Notes under the pieces: model-generated | What the model was told of the DNA's origin: nothing | Databases searched by the model: none | The model's input: only the letters and a program-made list of their open reading frames with translations | DNA from: Podochytrium sp. JEL0797 | Taxonomy: Eukaryota > Chytridiomycota > Chytridiomycetes > Chytridiales > Chytriomycetaceae | Assembly: GCA_027596195.1 (NCBI GenBank) | Contig: JADGJG010000510.1 | Span: 1-17,655, forward strand | Direction: 5' to 3' | DNA: 17,655 bases | Part shown: one piece after another, positions 8,201-17,597 of the stretch | How the letters are laid out: each line of letters starts with the position of its first letter | Numbering within the stretch: position 1 is the stretch's first letter | Made by a program: the position numbers and the translations under genes

Positions 8201-8965
8201 CCCGATTGATACGCACTCGAAAAGGGTTTAAGTATACCATATTGGAGACGCAGGACCATCATTCGTGCTCAATGGTCGCGGGTTCCCGATATTCGGACGA
8301 TATGATTTTGGTAAACGCTTCTTGTGGATTGGGGAATCTAACACAAGCACAGTCAGATTCAGCAAGAATATCCCAGTGATTTTCTTACCATCCATGCTCT
8401 CATTCGATTCTCTGAAGGTTGGGTCCAATGAGCCATTCGAATCCACCGCACTCTGCTCAAACTGATTCAAAAACCCCGTGCTAAACGAGATGCCTTGCAT
8501 CTCCGCAAACTGTGCAAGCATCTCCATGTATTTTTCCTCCTCAAAGTCATCCTCACAGTCACTGTCTTCGCTGTCCGAGTCGTCGTCCGATTCGGAATTC
8601 AAACTCCCAGACAGGAATTGTTTCATGATGGAATGAGTTGCTGATGCGTCTAGTAAACTGGGAAGTGGAGAGATGGGATCCTCGTGATGTTCGCGGTCAC
8701 TTGTCGTGTAAATCGGAGGCGGACGCGTTGGATCGTACGTTACGGGATGGACAGTGAACTCTCTCTTCATCGATGCCTTTTCAGGCTCAGATGATGCGTC
8801 TCGTGAACGCGAGTGGGTGATGGGTGGTGGGTGGGTCGCGGGGTGTGAGCTTGGGCCCCTTGATCGATCTGGGTTGCGACGCGAGGGGAGAGGACAAGAG
8901 GACGGGTCTCCAGAAGGTTTTAGCATGGGTTGTGAAAGCTGGCCATATTTTCCTCGCAGATCCAT
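5263..8965 (-). CDS. Cytosolic carboxypeptidase, CCP2/3 (AGBL2/3)-like, M14 family
   Basis: Exons 8965..8389, 8337..8238, 8181..7801, 7744..7587, 7530..6135, 6082..5857, 5799..5734 and 5673..5263 give 1104 residues. The N-terminal 300 are disordered, with an acidic run. The CCP N-domain starts near residue 315 ([34 protein letters not shown]). The peptidase domain has zinc ligands in HPGE (H526, E529) and DFHGH (H627), NPDGV, DLNRQW, and catalytic E803 in [10 protein letters not shown] Ser/Thr-rich insert of about 100 residues sits at 646-748, and a basic tail follows. CCPs trim glutamates (some C-terminal residues) from tubulin in cilia and centrioles; the wording of the N-domain resembles CCP2/3 most. 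Introns are 51-60 nt. Least sure are the acceptor after A7 at 6083 and the start, since the frame is open up to 9109. Confidence 0.85.
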
Positions 8966-9125
8966 GGCGGAGTGGGGTGGGTTTTCTGGTGTGGGATCGG
9001 CAAAATTTTGTCGTTGATGCACACGAGCAGATTTGCAATAAAAACTGATTGCTTTGTGGAGGTCTTGCCAAACTTCTCTTTCTTCCACTTCCCTCTTGAA
9101 ATTCCCCACTCTCCCAAAGGGGGCG
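8966..9125. promoter_or_regulatory. Shared divergent promoter between carboxypeptidase and arrestin-SH3 genes
   Basis: Only about 160 bp separate the chosen ATGs of two divergent genes (8965 minus, 9126 plus). If the arrestin starts at 9174 instead, the gap is about 210 bp. I see no strong TATA box; there is an A/T-rich patch near 9036-9048. The minus-strand frame stays open across most of it, which I read as chance. Confidence 0.5.
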
Positions 9126-12118
9126 ATGAAAAAAAAGTTGGGGAAAATCGAACCCGGCGTGACTCACCCCTCAATGACGATCACGACGATTCTCTTCATC
9201 CAAGACGGCAAGACGTCTCAGGACAAGCAATGCGTCGTCGAGAGCGGAAATCTGTTGCGTGGCCACATCTATGTTTCATTGGGCAGAACGGTCCGCGGCA
9301 TCAAGGTGTCCATGAAGCTGCATGGGCAGTGGGAGTGCGTGTGGAGACCGAGACCGTCTGTTTACGATAAGGACGGGGGTATAGTGGGTGGTCCGGCCGT
9401 GGAAGGGTGAGTTATACCATTAGGGGTCGTTCATTGGAGTCGTTCATTGACCTGAAACCGGCAATCACCATGCAGCACCATGGAGGCCACCAAGACGGTC
9501 ACGCATGTGATGCAGGATGTGTATGAAGGCACTTTGCTGCGCGGAGGTTTGTCGCTTTGGAATCCCTGATATTCCCACGTATTCCCGCTGATCGCATCCA
9601 CTAAATAGAACACGGAATGCCCGGCGTGCTCCACGTTCCCGTCTCTGCCCCGCCCTCGCTGCAAACACCGCCACGCACCGAGAAGATTGCCAACCTGTCT
9701 GCGCCAGTGCCCATGCATGCACGCTGTTTCTACCACTTGATCGTGACAGCCACTTCGCTCGAGAATGGCGGCGACGAGAAATCCTTTGTGATCCCAGTCA
9801 CCGTCATGGCCGCATCGGGCTTAAGAGCCGCGGTTATGGTGAGTCTAGCCTTGTTTTGCTTGTAATGGCTGACCCCTCGTTATCTCAGAGGAACCAACCG
9901 CGCCCCCTCCACTTCTCGAACGCTGCCCGACTGGCAGTTCCTTGCTCCATCTTTTCAGACGCCCCAAGAACCTCCCCTTTCAGTTTCCCGCGCCAAGACC
10001 CTTTGGACCCCATTCTGCGCACGCTCAACCCTCCATGTGAAGTTGTCCCCATCTTTGACAAGGAGCAGCTTCTTTACGACCTTGATGTCCCGCGTCTCCA
10101 CCACTTCATTGGCGACACGATTCCTTTCACCATGGCCATGAAGCCCAAACCGCCCCTTTCGACTTCTTCCAAAGTCTATTCCGTCACAGCCTCTCTCATT
10201 GCCCACGTTCACTTCCAACTCCCCCCCAAACTCTTCCCCTCCCAACTCCCACCGAGCCCCGCCATCGCAATCCGTCTCCACACAGAAACGTACCCATGGG
10301 AAATGCCCACACCAGATCAACAAACCGACTTGTCCGACTCGCAACACCCTCGCCGATTCCACTTCTGCCTCCTCCCAGAAACCATCCCATGTCCATCTCT
10401 CCCCGACACGGCGCAAAACACTCTCCCCGTCGAAATCCTGCACATGCTACGCATCAGTGTGCGCGTGAGCAATTTTGGAACTGAAGTAGAGAAACTGGAT
10501 CAACCCCAACCCCCGAGCGCCGTCCGCTTAAGCGATCTCGATGTCCTCGTGCTCGATATCCCCGTGGTACTCGTCCAAAAGGGATGTCACATTCACCAGT
10601 GGGGGATCCCCCGGGTCCCGCGTGGATGGAGGGTCGGACAAATGGTCGAAGAGATTGCTAAAAGCATGCCTGTGAATGCTCGTCGTGGATCGGATGTAGT
10701 CGTTTCGGCGAGTGGAGTGCTTGTAGAGGAGAGGGATGAGTCACCTGCCGTGTCGGTGGTGGGGACCAAGACTCCACCGTCGACTCCGCAGAGGAAGTCG
10801 TGGTTCTTTGGTGGGGGAGGAAAGCCGGGGTCGGAGGCCAAGAAGCCCAAGCATCCCAAGTTTACGGCGGAGGAGCTCAAGATGATGGCGGTGGAGGCGA
10901 TGAATGGGGGGGATGTGGGGGGTGTGATTGCGGTGGCGGAAGGAGGGTCTGGGGGGGAGACACCTCCTCAGAAGTCGGTGGATACTCCGCCTCAGGCGGA
11001 GAGCGGCCGTGCGTCGAATGCGTCTGTAACTGAGCCCGAAGCGTCGGCTGCAGAAGTGCCGGATCAACCCGTTGTTGTGGTTAGTGCTCCAGAGGCTGGT
11101 GGTGATGATGTGTCGTCTCAGATTGCTGTCGAGAATGCGGGGTTGTCGGAACGTCGCCCTTCTGCGGGATCACTTGCGGTTGTCTCGGAAGCGGACTCGG
11201 AAAGACCCGTTTCTCCTCAATGGGAGATTGAGCACCGACCCGATTCCCCAACAGACCACATTTCTGCTGTCGAGCAAGAGGGATCTCGTACTGCTCCTTC
11301 AGCGGACTTGCCCCCATCCCCACCCGCCACGAAAACTCCTCCCACTCCCGACTTCCACTCAAAAGAGACCGTCGACACAATGGAAACGTCAGTCAAACGC
11401 GTCAAGCAGGCCCCGGAAGCCAAAAAGGTGGATCAAATGAAAAAGCAGCTTGCACACGGACTCGATGAGAAGGGTCGTTTCTTGCCCTTGACCGAGTTTT
11501 CGGGGCGGTACCGCGCCTTGTATCCTTACATGGAGGACCTGAGACCGGATGAGATCAAGCTGTCGGTGGGAGACTTGGTGGATGTTCAGTTGAGTTTTTT
11601 GATTTTTTTTGTCTTTTAGGACGTGTTAACTCAGTTTTTGTTTTTCAGCGTTTCGTATGTGGACGGATGGGCCAAAGCTACCAACTCGAGCACGAGGGAA
11701 GAAGGTTTCGTTCCACTGCATTGCCTCGTGTCTCAAGAAAACGCAGTTGTTGAGGACGGGAGGGCTCTTGGCAAGTGGTTCGACACGTCGATTGTAATTA
11801 TCTTTTTTTCCCCTTATTTTGTGTGCGCAGGGCTTGTCCCCCCCCCCCCTTATTAACATTCTTGTTTTCAACTTGCAGAGCCATCAAGTCGAAGTCCCCA
11901 ACGACTGGAAATACCTCTGCCATCACGAAACGCGATACAATTTGATGAAGGGCATGTTGACGCAGTACAAGCCCATGATGGGTGCGGCTGCTGGATTGGA
12001 GATGCCGTCGGCTGCGCATATTGGAATCGCGCAAAAGCGAATTACGAGCTCGTGGATTGAGAATGAGCGGTGTTTCCGGTGTTACTCATCGGCTGCTCCG
12101 GAGGTGTGGGAGAAGTGA
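9126..12118 (+). CDS. Arrestin-fold protein with C-terminal SH3 domain
   Basis: Exons 9126..9406, 9476..9546, 9609..9838, 9889..11588, 11649..11793 and 11879..12118 give 888 residues; all junctions keep frame. Residues about 17-190 read as an arrestin N-domain (ESGNLLRGHIYVSLGRTVRG, KVSMKLHG, LLRGEHGMPG, YHLIVTA). Residues about 195-440 form the C-domain. A long disordered Ser/Pro/Glu-rich linker follows. An SH3 domain lies near 735-790 (YRALYPYMEDLRPDEIKLSV, GDLVDV, DGWAKATN, EEGFVPLHCLV) and is split by a 60-nt intron. The last 100 residues include CFRC and match nothing I know. Alpha-arrestins bind membrane cargo or ubiquitin ligases, and SH3 domains bind Pro-rich partners, so a trafficking or signalling adaptor is likely. 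I saw no clear PPxY motif. The start could also be 9174 (MTITTILF). Confidence 0.8.
11794..11878 (+). other. Intron with a 12-base poly-C tract
   Basis: The 85-nt last intron of the arrestin-SH3 gene runs GTAATT to TTGCAG and contains an uninterrupted poly-C run near 11838-11849. It also holds an earlier CAG (11828-11830) that could serve as an alternative acceptor. Confidence 0.5.
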
Positions 12119-12333
12119 TTTATTGTCATGTTGGTTGTTTTTTTGGAATGTCTCTCTTAATGTCTCTATTGAAATCAAGATAATGTACTCATCTGCGGGC
12201 GATATCCCTCAAGTCGTTTTGATCCAAAAAAAGTCCCCTTAAATGTTCGAAATTTTTTTGGCTCGTGCGTTGTGGGATTGATTGCGACCCACAAAAGAAA
12301 AAAAACATCTGCCAAACCTCCGTCCAGCCAACA

Positions 12334-12591
12334 ATGAAGTCCTTCACTGCCGTCGTCCTTGCCGCCATCTTCTCCTTCGGAGTCTCTGCCCAGAGCGTCG
12401 CTGACGCTGCCACCTCCACCGACGTGTACGCTCCGGAAGCTACCACCACTGCGTACGCCCCGGCTGCCACTGGTTCCAACTACGTTGCGCCCTCTGCTGC
12501 CCCTGTCAACACCAACAACCTCTACTCGGGTGCCAGCGAGGTTGCCGCATTCGGAGTTGCTGCCGCTGCCGCGATCGCGCTCTTTGCGTGA
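12334..12591 (+). CDS. Small Ala-rich GPI-type surface protein
   Basis: A single exon of 85 residues. The ATG at 12334 (context acaATGa) begins a signal peptide (MKSFTAVVLAAIFSFGVSA, then Q). The open frame reaches back to 12265, but that extension is charged and Cys-containing and would bury the signal peptide. The mature part is Ala/Thr/Tyr/Pro-rich (VYAPEATTTAYAPAATG), followed by NNLYSGASEVAAFG and a hydrophobic tail (VAAAAAIALFA), as for GPI attachment. The pre-tail motif closely matches the His-rich protein at 12-263 (IYQSGAKEIAAFG). Frequent C-ending codons suggest strong expression (inference). Likely a small wall or plasma-membrane protein; no named family is recognised. Confidence 0.75.
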   Translation: MKSFTAVVLAAIFSFGVSAQSVADAATSTDVYAPEATTTAYAPAATGSNYVAPSAAPVNTNNLYSGASEVAAFGVAAAAAIALFA

Positions 12592-12706
12592 GCAAGTGAA
12601 GAAAAATAAGGGCTGATGATCCGCCCAGTTTTTCTCTTCACCTCTCGTTTCTCGTTCGTCTCTCGTTTCATACCTCATAACTCTTTCTTTGTTTGTGCTC
12701 AATTGG

Positions 12707-12712
12707 AATAAA
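12707..12712 (+). terminator. Poly(A) signal AATAAA of the small surface gene
   Basis: AATAAA about 115 nt downstream of the TGA at 12589-12591 and the only one before the next gene. Confidence 0.5.
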
Positions 12713-12807
12713 CAAGTTTTCGATCAACCTCACCTTCTCCTTCTTCTTTCCCTCTTTTCACCAAAGAAACTCCAGCTTTCAAGTACATCTACCAGTGCCC
12801 CGCTGTT

Positions 12808-12978
12808 ATGTGTTGTCGAAACGCCAAGGAAACCATGTTGAATGGCCATCAAGTGGCCAGCAAGTGCCTGCAACACCTGCGCAACACCCTCACGTTTTCT
12901 TCTTCCCTTCAAGTCCTCCTTTCCTCTTCCTTTCTCTTCTCTCTTCCTAGAGAGAAGATGAAAGAAGGAAATGAATGA
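12808..12978 (+). CDS. Candidate small ORF (56 aa) or upstream ORF
   Basis: ATG at 12808 to TGA at 12976-12978. The first half is of mixed, protein-like composition (MCCRNAKETMLNGHQVASKC, then LQHLRNTLTF). The second half is Ser/Leu/Phe-rich where it crosses the CT-rich hairpin. The frame is open a little upstream with YIYQCPAV before the ATG. It could be a real small gene, an upstream ORF of the KH mRNA, or chance. No family is recognised. Confidence 0.22.
   Translation: MCCRNAKETMLNGHQVASKCLQHLRNTLTFSSSLQVLLSSSFLFSLPREKMKEGNE
12930..12964 (+). repeat. Inverted repeat (hairpin) in the CT-rich leader
   Basis: CTTCTCTC at 12936-12943 pairs with GAGAGAAG at 12950-12957; adjacent bases extend this to about 10 bp around a TCCT loop, and after a one-base bulge about 5 more pairs form. 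It is a pyrimidine arm facing a purine arm. Confidence 0.5.
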
Positions 12979-13076
12979 AGGAAAGAAAGGGTTTGGTGTT
13001 TTGTTTTTTTTTTCGTTCTCCAAGCAAAGGTTCGCATTGACACTCGATGGGACCCATCCCGGACCCTCTCCACCTG

Positions 13077-13110
13077 CAGTATTCGTGCATCCTCGCACCT
13101 GCGGATACTG
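13077..13110 (+). repeat. Imperfect inverted repeat upstream of the KH gene
   Basis: CAGTATTCGTGC pairs imperfectly with GCACCTGCGGATACTG across a six-base ATCCTC loop. The ends (CAGTAT / ATACTG) are perfect, with a bulge of about three bases inside. Confidence 0.4.
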
Positions 13111-13300
13111 TACCATCCTCTTGCTTTGCGAGTGGATTCACTGCCCCTCTCGTCCAGCACGCCAAACCAACTCCCGCCCAGCACACCAACCGCTTTCTTC
13201 ACTTCACCTCTTCACCATCCCTAATCCACCTTTCCTTTCCGTCACCTCCAGACCTTTTGCCCCATCCACCCAGCCCTTCCCCTCCTCCCACTTCTAACAA

Positions 13301-14576
13301 ATGAGTGACTCACAGTCTCCCGACCGCAAGCGTTCTCTTGACGATGAATCCTCCGACACTGAGGACCGCAACGCTCGCTTCAAGCGCCAGGCTGTCTCCG
13401 AGGAGGGCCAGCACGATGTTACCACGACTAATACTGCGGATGACTCAGCGGAGGAGGCCAAGCCCATGACCATGCGGGCCATTATTTCCATGAAGGAAGC
13501 AGGTAACAGAACATAACCAGAGTAACTGGAATTACTCACCCTTCGTGTTTTTTTTTCCAGGAATGATTATCGGAAAGAACGGAAAGAACGTGGCCGACAT
13601 CCGCGACTCATCGGGTGCGCGTGTGACTGTGAGCGAGAACGTTCCCGGTGCCGGGGAGCGTGTTGTGACGGTGATTGGACCTCTCGACACGGTGGCCAAA
13701 GCGTTCGCCCTGTGCGCCACAAAGATTCTCGAGGAACAGCCGTCCACCATCGACGATGTGAAGCAGAGACCTCTTTCGCTCAAGGTCCTGATCCCGCACG
13801 CTCGCATGGGTTCCATTATTGGCAAAGCGGGTGCCAAGATTAAGGAGATTCAGGAAGCGTCGGGGTCCAAGCTCACGGCTACCGAGGAAATCTTGCCCCA
13901 CTCTACAGAACGCGTCGTTATCGTTGCTGGGGTTATTGACTCTATTCACATTGCCACGTACCACATTGGAGCCGTTTTGCAAGAGCACACTGTGAGTATT
14001 TCGCCTCGACCCTTTTTCTCTCGAAATGTCTCCAAATATCAACTCGTAATTTTGCAGGAGAGAACACAGGGAACCGTGTTGTACAAACCCATCCCCGGAT
14101 TCATCACTGGTCAAGTCGCTCCACGTGGAGGCAGCAGCGCCTCGTCTGGCGCCAACTCCTCCTCCGCCCCACGTCACTCCCAACCAGCAGCGCAGCAACC
14201 CTACGGCCAAATGCCTGCCAACCCATACTACCCCATGCCAGCTGCTGGAGCCGCCTACTCGCCGTACGGAATGATGCCGTCTGCTCCCAACGCCGCTGGA
14301 GGAGTGGGTCCCATGACGCCCATGATGCCGACTGGAGCCATGTCAGTGCAGCAGATTTACATCCCGAACGAGATGGTGGGAGCCATTATTGGAAAGGGTG
14401 GAAGCAAAATCAACGAGATTCGAACCCGGACGGGCTGTAATATCAAAATCGCGGACCCGGTTGTTGGAGCGACTGAGCGTTTGATTACGGTGACGGGGAT
14501 GCCGGAAGCAAACAGTATGGCGTTGTACATGTTGTATCAGCGTTTGGAAATGGAGAAGCAAAAAACTCGTGCGTGA
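13301..14576 (+). CDS. Triple KH-domain RNA-binding protein (PCBP/hnRNP K-like)
   Basis: Exons 13301..13502, 13561..13991 and 14058..14576 give 383 residues. After an acidic/basic N-terminus (PDRKRSLDDE, a possible nuclear signal) come three KH domains with intact GXXG loops. These are IIGKNGKNV (GKNG 72-75), IIGKAGAKI (GKAG 155-158) and, after a Gly/Ser/Ala/Pro/Tyr/Met-rich linker at about 205-305, IIGKGGSKI (GKGG 323-326). Two KH domains, a linker and a C-terminal third KH is the layout of poly(C)-binding/hnRNP K proteins and yeast Pbp2/Hek2. Such proteins bind C-rich single strands and act in splicing, mRNA stability, localisation or telomere maintenance. The first intron (58 nt, phase 1) interrupts KH1 just before GXXG. 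The second (66 nt) is a multiple of three without stop codons. The start is the first ATG giving an uninterrupted KH1. Confidence 0.88.
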
Positions 14577-14747
14577 TTGATGGTTTTTTTTATTTCCTTT
14601 TTTTATATTTCTTGTGTGGACGGAGGAGGATGAGATGGATAGCTTCTCGGGTTGGAAAGAGGGCGGATTTTTTTGAACAATATATTTTTGGGGTGGTCAA
14701 TCTTCGATTCCTTTGTCTTTCTGGAATACCTCGCTTCACAATTTTCA

Positions 14748-17425
14748 ATGAGTGAAACCAAGTTTAGCCAAAGCGCAGCCGTGTCGCGTTGTCGAAACGT
14801 GAAGGAGTCCAAGTTGAAGGCTCAACACGCGATTGCCAAGCTCGCCGATGAAGAAGGTGTGGATCTCTTTGATTTACACAACTTTTTTTTTTGGTTACGC
14901 GCTTCTAAACCTGCTTAACCCATAGTCACCGTGTTCAGCGCGCAACTCGAAGATTCGCGTCACCAACTGAGCACGCAACTCCAACAACAAAGTGCCGTGG
15001 GCGTGCGTCAAAGCTCCGAAGCCCTCGATGTGAAAGTGAGCTGGGAACGCAAGCAGCAGCTGAACCTCTTGATTGACAAGCTCACGACCGTGAAAAAAAT
15101 GATTCTGTTTCAACAAGAGTCTGGAGAGAGAGAGGCAGCGTTTAAAGCGAAAATTAGGGAGAAGCGGTCCGCGTTTCAAGTCCGATTGGCGAACCTCGAA
15201 AAGAGACAATGGACAGAGAGGTTTGGAGGGACCCAATTTTTTTTTGGGGGGGACCACAAACGAGGAAGGGGAACTCTGGCTTATCCTGGCTTTTTCTTTT
15301 TCAAGAAACGAATTGCTTCAGTCGCAACAGAGATTGGCTGAGACTGTGAGTCAGATTCGTGCGATTGAAATCAAGTCTTTGAAGGACAAGAATCAAGCCA
15401 GAAGAATGAAGCGCGACAATGAGATTCAAATTCAACAAGTTTCGATGCGTCAGCAAAAAGGTACAGTGTAATCACTTGGCAGCGTTCTGTGGGTATTTTT
15501 TTTTCTCATTGCCCGCCGATACAGAATCCGAGTTTTTGCGTGAGATTCAGCTGTGCAAGGCTAGACAACTCGGAGAGGTATCCACAACTCTTGTTTCTCA
15601 CCTACTTTTTTTTCGCTCATATTCTGCGAAAACATAATAGATCAACGACCTCGAAATCAGAAACCTCGAAGAGATTGAAGAGCTCACGAGCCAACACCGC
15701 GTAGACGAATACACGCTCGTTGAAAAACAAATCATGGCCGAATCCGAAATGAGTTTGAGCGTGGCCAAACAAAAGTTCAATTTGGAAGCGGGGTTGTTGC
15801 TTGACAAGCAGACCGATATTAAAGCCGTTTTGGCGAGAGCACAAAAGAAGCAGTCGAATGCGTTGGCGAAGGCGCAACGCGCTGCGATGCGTGCCCGTGA
15901 AAAGGTTTGAGAGAAAAAAAATCATTTTTTTTTCACGTCGTCTAGCAAATGTGCTGATTCAACCCTTACGGGGTTATTTTTTCAGAGTCTTCTTTCTGAG
16001 CACCCACTCATTCTCGGAGAAGCTTCTGCCGCCGAACAAGGTCTCGACAATGAGAGTGAAGCGGCCTCAGAATCGATGGGAAGCTCTGTAACGGGCGGTT
16101 CCATCACTTCTCTTCAAGAAGAGGACAAGGACACCAAGGTGGCCAATCCAAATCTCGAGCTTCTCGAGAAAAACAGCGCCATGAACAAGACAACGCATGT
16201 GTTGAGTGAACATGAAAAGGAAATTGTGGCGCTCACGGAATCTGGTTTGTTTTTCTTTTTCGCACCCCCCCACCCACCCCCCCTTCTATCTTTGCCGGGA
16301 TTAATATTCATTTTTTGTTGTTTCAATTTCAGGCAATGAGCGGCTCAAAAACTTGATGATCCACCACAAAAAGATTTTATCCGAGTTGAAGCAGATGCAG
16401 CGTGGTTCCGTTAGCCAAAAGACCAAGGAGCACCGTCGCAAGCTTTCTGAGTTGGTGAAGGAACACGAGGAAGAGATTGAGCAAGTCAAAGTCGAACAAG
16501 CAGCGACGATGCAAGGTACACTTTTTCTACTGCATTTACACAAAAACCCCCTCACGCTATTCTTTTGACACTTACGATCCATGTCTCACAGAACTCTTGC
16601 AAACGCACTTGGAGTCCGAAGAAATGAGAGCCGACACAGCCGTGTCCCAGAACCTCCTTGGAATGATGCTGCCCGGCCACATTATGGAACAAATTGAAGC
16701 GGGGGTTGCTCCCGGTCCAGAAAACTTCAACTGCGTCACGCTGTTCTTTACCGACATTTACGAATTCAAGAAACTCGTTGGTTTCGTTTCTCCAGTCAAG
16801 ATTTTGCAATTGCTCAATGTGCTGTACACAAAGTTTGACGAGATTATCGCGAGGTACAGTCAGCTTTACAAGGTAACGTGTTTTTTTGAGTTTGTATCAG
16901 AGCAGCGGCAGATGATATTAATATTCGATTCAAGGTCGAGTCTGTTTCCGACACGTACATGGTTTGCGGCGGGATTTCGTCCTCGCACACCAAGACGGAG
17001 CAAGAAATTGCCGAATGTGCGATTCAAGCATTGTCTTGCTGCATCGAGCTCCAAAGACTTGTGCAATCGATGGATTTGACGAGCATTGTGGGACACTATC
17101 CCATCAAGTTGAGAATTGGTATCCACTCTGGTGCCATCAACGCGGTGAGACGATTCGTTCCTTTTTTTGTGATATCAGTCCACGGCACTCATCATGAGGG
17201 CGAAATTAGGGTCTGATTGGAACCAAAATGAGCCGTTATTGCCTCTTTGGTGACACTGTTAACACTGCCTCGCGCATGTGCACGACGGGAGATGCGAACA
17301 AGATTCAAGTGTCGACTTCGGTAATTCAAACCATTGGAGCCGATGAGCAGTTTGAATTTGAAGAGCGCGGAGAAATTGAAGTCAAGGGAAAAGGCAAGAT
17401 GACCACCTTCTGGTTGCTCTGCTGA
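14748..17425 (+). CDS. Soluble coiled-coil guanylyl cyclase (class III)
   Basis: Exons 14748..14856, 14926..15220, 15306..15460, 15525..15577, 15641..15904, 15986..16244, 16333..16515, 16592..16872, 16935..17144 and 17210..17425 give 674 residues. Residues 1-440 are mostly Gln/Glu/Lys-rich coiled coil, broken by a Ser/Glu-rich patch; there is no signal peptide, membrane segment, or sensor domain I recognise. The cyclase helix ([18 protein letters not shown]) leads into the catalytic domain. D494 (LFFTDIYEF) and D539 (VSDTYMV) fit the two metal ligands. E535 and C614 (RYCLFGD) are the guanine-specifying pair. N621 and R625 (VNTASRM) fit the transition-state residues. It should form cGMP from GTP as a homodimer. 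Introns are 62-88 nt, two with TTCAAG acceptors. The unusual DIYEF loop, where DIVGF is common, may affect activity. Confidence 0.85.
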
Positions 17426-17597
17426 AATGTGCTGGGGGCGGATTTTTTGATATTCTTCTTTGACCTCCGATTATTTTCTTTTCTTTCACGATATCTAAAA
17501 TCAATTCACGCACGTTTTTTTTGGAAAAAGCATACTACAGTGGCTCTCTCTCAATTAAGTGCGGCAAAAAATTTCGGCCAACTTTATTATTATTAAA
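17426..17597. other. Convergent 3' intergenic region
   Basis: 172 bp between the cyclase stop and the stop of the minus-strand gene at the window edge. AATAAA on the minus strand lies at 17583-17588, 10 nt beyond that gene's stop. I see no AATAAA for the cyclase; its 3' end must use another A/T-rich signal. Confidence 0.5.

Larger units (their letters stand above)
12592..13300. other. 709-bp gap with hairpins and a small ORF, upstream of the KH gene
   Basis: The left part holds the 3' UTR and AATAAA of the small surface gene. The rest is CT-rich and probably promoter and 5' leader of the KH gene. It contains a 56-codon ORF (12808-12978), a hairpin at 12930-12964 and another at 13077-13110. 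Long frames on the minus strand here are low-complexity Arg/Gly/Glu runs that mirror the CT-rich bias, so I do not call them. Confidence 0.5.

Noticed and set aside
5263..8965. Carboxypeptidase as a pseudogene broken by frameshifts
   Set aside because: All breaks fall at GT-AG introns of 51-60 nt that restore frame and known motifs; catalytic residues are intact.
8966..9109. N-terminal extension of the carboxypeptidase starting at 9109
   Set aside because: It would leave about 16 bp between two divergent start codons; the extension looks like leader sequence. It cannot be excluded without RNA.
9431..9736. Minus-strand 101-codon frame
   Set aside because: It is antisense to arrestin exons 2-3 and their introns; the plus-strand exons keep frame and match the arrestin fold.
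12175..12702. Minus-strand 175-codon Gly/Arg/Ser-rich frame
   Set aside because: It is antisense to the small surface gene, whose signal peptide, tail and AATAAA are on the plus strand.
12730..13202. Minus-strand Lys/Arg/Glu-rich frames upstream of the KH gene
   Set aside because: Their composition simply reflects the CT-rich plus strand; no domain or signal was seen.
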